The notes below the pieces were generated by a model that made no database searches, was not told the origin of the DNA, and saw only the letters and a list, made by a program, of their open reading frames with translations. 16,314 bases of DNA from Bryobacterales bacterium (lineage in GTDB: Bacteria; Acidobacteriota; Terriglobia; Bryobacterales; Bryobacteraceae): positions 22,424 to 38,737 of the forward strand of contig PKZC01000314.1 of assembly GCA_003132905.1 (NCBI GenBank). The letters run 5' to 3'. Shown in pieces: positions 14,481 to 16,314 of this stretch. Position numbers and translations under genes: made by a program. Each line of letters opens with the position of its first letter. The first letter of the stretch is position 1.

Positions 14481-15491
14481 ATGTCCTCGACGACCCAATT
14501 GCTCCTCCTGTCGGCGCTCTCCCTCAACCAACTGATCGCACAGCCCAGAACTTTTCCCCAGCCTCCGCCTCCTAAAGAGGTCACCATCACGGCCATCCCG
14601 GGCATCATTGACGCCGGCGCGAAATGGAAACTGGTCTGGCAAGGCGATTCGAACGCCGACGGCATCGTGGGCTTCAAAGACGGGCTGCTCTTCGCGCAGG
14701 AGCAGACCAATCACGTCAACTTCCTCGACAAGAATGACAAGTTCTCCGTGTTTCTCTCGACCGGGCATGGGCCGGGCGCAGTCACAATCGATCCCAAAGG
14801 CCACATTATTGTGAACGAACGTACCTGTACCGATCCGGGCGGCCACATGGGTGGCAAGCCGGCCGATTGCAACGAGCCCACCGGCGTCGCGGCGCTCACT
14901 CCCGAACGCAAGGTTCTCGCGAACATGTATATGGGCATGGGGCTCGGCCGCGTCAACGACCTGATCGCCGACAAAAAAGGCGGCGTCTATTTCACCACCA
15001 ATACCGGCAGCGGCGTCTTCTACATCAAACCGGGCGGCGAAGTCATCGGCATCGGCGAAAAGATACGCAGCAACGGCATCAACCTGAGCCCCGACGAAAA
15101 GACGCTCTACGTCACCAACGGTCCGGTCATCATGGCTTACGATGTGCAGCCGGATGGATCCGTTAAAAACCAGCGCGAATTCGGCAAACTGGAAGGCGGC
15201 GGAAATGGCGACGGCATGGCGATCGATGCAATGGGCCGCATCTTCGATACAGCCAATGGCATTCAAGTTCTCGGCCCCGACGGAAAATATCTGGGCATGA
15301 TTCCGACGCCGCGCACGGTCATTAGCGTCGCGTTCTCCGGTCCCGGCAAGAAGACGCTGTACGCAGCTTGCATTGGCGCGCTGGATGCGAACGGCCAGGA
15401 GATCAAAACTCCCGACGGCGTGCGAAACACCGCGATGAGCATCTACAAAATTCAAACGCTGACGCAGGGATTCAAGGGCCGAGCGAAGTAA
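14481..15491 (+). CDS. Secreted SMP-30/gluconolactonase-like beta-propeller
   Basis: This is a 336-residue protein. The signal peptide (about 1-20, QLLLLSALSLNQLIA) is followed by a proline-rich stretch (residues 22-32) and a six-bladed propeller of the SMP-30/Gnl/LRE class. Blade patterns include GPGAVTIDPKGHIIVNE, VNDLIADKKGGVYFTTN, SNGINLSPDEKTLYVTN and GDGMAIDAMGRIFDT. Candidate metal ligands are Asn159 (RVND), Asn198 (SNGI) and Asp244 (GDGMAID). The Glu of the usual N-terminal 'EGP' ligand is replaced by Asp60 in SNADGIVG, so metal binding or substrate could differ. Family enzymes open sugar lactones; which substrate this one uses is unknown. It is divergent from the cassette by 44 bp and 22 bp from the next plus-strand gene. 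Confidence 0.82.
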   Translation: MSSTTQLLLLSALSLNQLIAQPRTFPQPPPPKEVTITAIPGIIDAGAKWKLVWQGDSNADGIVGFKDGLLFAQEQTNHVNFLDKNDKFSVFLSTGHGPGAVTIDPKGHIIVNERTCTDPGGHMGGKPADCNEPTGVAALTPERKVLANMYMGMGLGRVNDLIADKKGGVYFTTNTGSGVFYIKPGGEVIGIGEKIRSNGINLSPDEKTLYVTNGPVIMAYDVQPDGSVKNQREFGKLEGGGNGDGMAIDAMGRIFDTANGIQVLGPDGKYLGMIPTPRTVISVAFSGPGKKTLYAACIGALDANGQEIKTPDGVRNTAMSIYKIQTLTQGFKGRAK

Positions 15492-15513
15492 TCGCGTGCC
15501 ATACTGATGCCAT

Positions 15514-16023
15514 ATGCGTCGGATTGTTTTCGGCTTGCTTCTGGCAGCCACTTATCTCGTGGCCGATTCCGGAGCGGGCGTTCAATGGATCATGCCCCCG
15601 AGTTGGAAGGCGGATGCGCAGCGGCCCATGCGTCTGGCCACCTACACGGCCGCTCCTGGCGCTGAGTGCGGCGTTTACTTCTTCGGCGCCGGTCAAGGCG
15701 GCAGCGTCGACGCGAATCTGGACCGCTGGATTAGCCAGTTCCTGCAAGCGGATGGAAAACCATCGAAAGACGCCGCGAAAATCGCCAAACGGACCATTCA
15801 CGGCTTCCCAGTCACAACAGTGGATGTCGCGGGCGCTTACACCGGAATGGGCGGTCCAACGGCGCAAGGCGGGTCCGCTATGCCCGGCTATCGGATGCTG
15901 GGCGCGATCGTCGAAGGCCCGCAAGGGTCGATTTTCTTTAAGTTTACGGGGCCGGCCAAAACCATAGGCGCGAATCTCGCCGCGTTCGACAAAATGCTCG
16001 AATCGCTCGGCCCAGTGAGATAA
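15514..16023 (+). CDS. Conserved secreted protein of unknown function
   Basis: This is a 169-residue protein. The signal peptide (about 1-17, [17 protein letters not shown]) is followed by a compact domain with a distinctive order of motifs: [75 protein letters not shown] and [14 protein letters not shown] have the impression of a widespread extracytoplasmic family with this 'C.VYFFG.GQGG.V.AN..RW' core, but I cannot name it or give it an activity. Alternating strands and the final helix ([10 protein letters not shown]) suggest an alpha/beta fold like that of small lipocalin- or Mog1/PsbP-like domains, which is a guess. It lies 22 bp after the SMP-30-like gene and 16 bp before cysE, consistent with one transcript. 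Confidence 0.7.
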   Translation: MRRIVFGLLLAATYLVADSGAGVQWIMPPSWKADAQRPMRLATYTAAPGAECGVYFFGAGQGGSVDANLDRWISQFLQADGKPSKDAAKIAKRTIHGFPVTTVDVAGAYTGMGGPTAQGGSAMPGYRMLGAIVEGPQGSIFFKFTGPAKTIGANLAAFDKMLESLGPVR

Positions 16024-16039
16024 TCAAAGCATAAGCAGT

Positions 16040-16314
16040 ATGTTTCGGACCATACGGGAACAGATCGATACCGTTTTCCACGGCGATCCAGCCGCAAAGA
16101 GCGCGGTCGAGATCTTTTTCTGTTACCCGGGCTTTCATTCCATCCTGCTGCATCGCGCGGCCCACCGGCTCTACAAAGACGGATTCCCTTTTCTGGCTCG
16201 CCTGGTTTCGCAATTCAATCGCACTGTCACCGGCATTGAAATCCATCCCGGCGCGACAATCGGACGGCGCTGCTTCATCGATCACGGCATGGGCGTGGTG
16301 ATCGGCGAGACGGC
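16040..16314 (+). CDS. cysE: Serine O-acetyltransferase CysE/EpsC, N-terminal part
   Basis: An open frame from ATG 16040 runs off the right edge after 91 codons. [20 protein letters not shown], the helical [19 protein letters not shown] and the start of the hexapeptide beta helix [18 protein letters not shown] identify a serine acetyltransferase of the short (Bacillus/EpsC-like) type. Asp81 and His82 in [10 protein letters not shown] are the catalytic pair that activates serine for attack on acetyl-CoA, giving O-acetylserine for cysteine synthesis. The C-terminus, which carries the cysteine-feedback site and the tail that binds cysteine synthase, is outside the window. No clear Shine-Dalgarno is seen; the gene is 16 bp after the preceding stop. 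Confidence 0.93.
   Translation, partial: MFRTIREQIDTVFHGDPAAKSAVEIFFCYPGFHSILLHRAAHRLYKDGFPFLARLVSQFNRTVTGIEIHPGATIGRRCFIDHGMGVVIGET

Noticed and set aside
14331..15551. 406-codon open frame on the minus strand
   Set aside because: It is antisense to the SMP-30-like gene and overlaps the start of the winged-helix gene; composition and lack of motifs mark it as a shadow.

Overview
The window reads as a chromosomal segment of a GC-rich Gram-negative bacterium. An LpxD C-terminus at the left edge implies lipopolysaccharide. The mix of secreted or lipoprotein-like orphan proteins, a TPR–thioredoxin protein, a secreted SMP-30-type propeller and strings of 4-bp overlapping genes resembles Acidobacteriota of the Bryobacterales/Solibacter type. 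That placement is inference from gene content and protein style, not from a marker-gene tree. No tRNA, rRNA, IS element, phage gene or CRISPR array is visible, and no gene-free stretch exceeds about 165 bp.

Layout: (1) 2-205, 3' end of lpxD (+). (2) 207-539 (-), a stand-alone histidine-kinase DHp (HisKA) domain protein with no ATPase domain. (3) 703-1188 (-), a YbaK-type aminoacyl-tRNA deacylase, divergent from (4) a tight plus-strand run 1295-7800: yebC, ruvC, a secreted orphan, a secreted TPR–thioredoxin protein, deoB, tpiA and another secreted orphan. Three of these junctions are 4-bp ATGA/GTGA overlaps. (5) 7872-8237 (+), a small three-helix membrane protein whose stop overlaps that of convergent rpsP by 3 nt. 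(6) On the minus strand, reading right to left: a three-gene cassette (14436 to 9977), then ffh, then rpsP. (7) On the plus strand: a secreted SMP-30-like protein, a conserved secreted protein and the 5' part of cysE.

The most notable region is 9977-14436. A protein with what look like three winged-helix modules is followed (35-bp overlap) by a 607-residue P-loop ATPase, then (13 nt later, at a well-placed Shine-Dalgarno and GTG) by a fusion protein. The fusion joins a RecB/Cas4-family PD-(D/E)XK nuclease to the complete cytosolic motor (alpha plus beta) of FtsK/SpoIIIE. It has no membrane domain and no KOPS-reading gamma domain. The gene order and tight coupling suggest one complex: DNA-binding adaptor, switch or loader ATPase, and translocating nuclease. 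It recalls archaeal HerA–NurA, but with motor and nuclease on one chain. I cannot match it to a named defence or repair system, and it is the best candidate here for something undescribed.

A second signal is a three-copy 19-nt tandem repeat that fills the whole ffh–rpsP junction. It supplies the ffh stop codon at one end and the rpsP Shine-Dalgarno at the other, with a perfect 7-bp hairpin inside. rpsP is also separated from its usual rimM–trmD–rplS partners on its 3' side.
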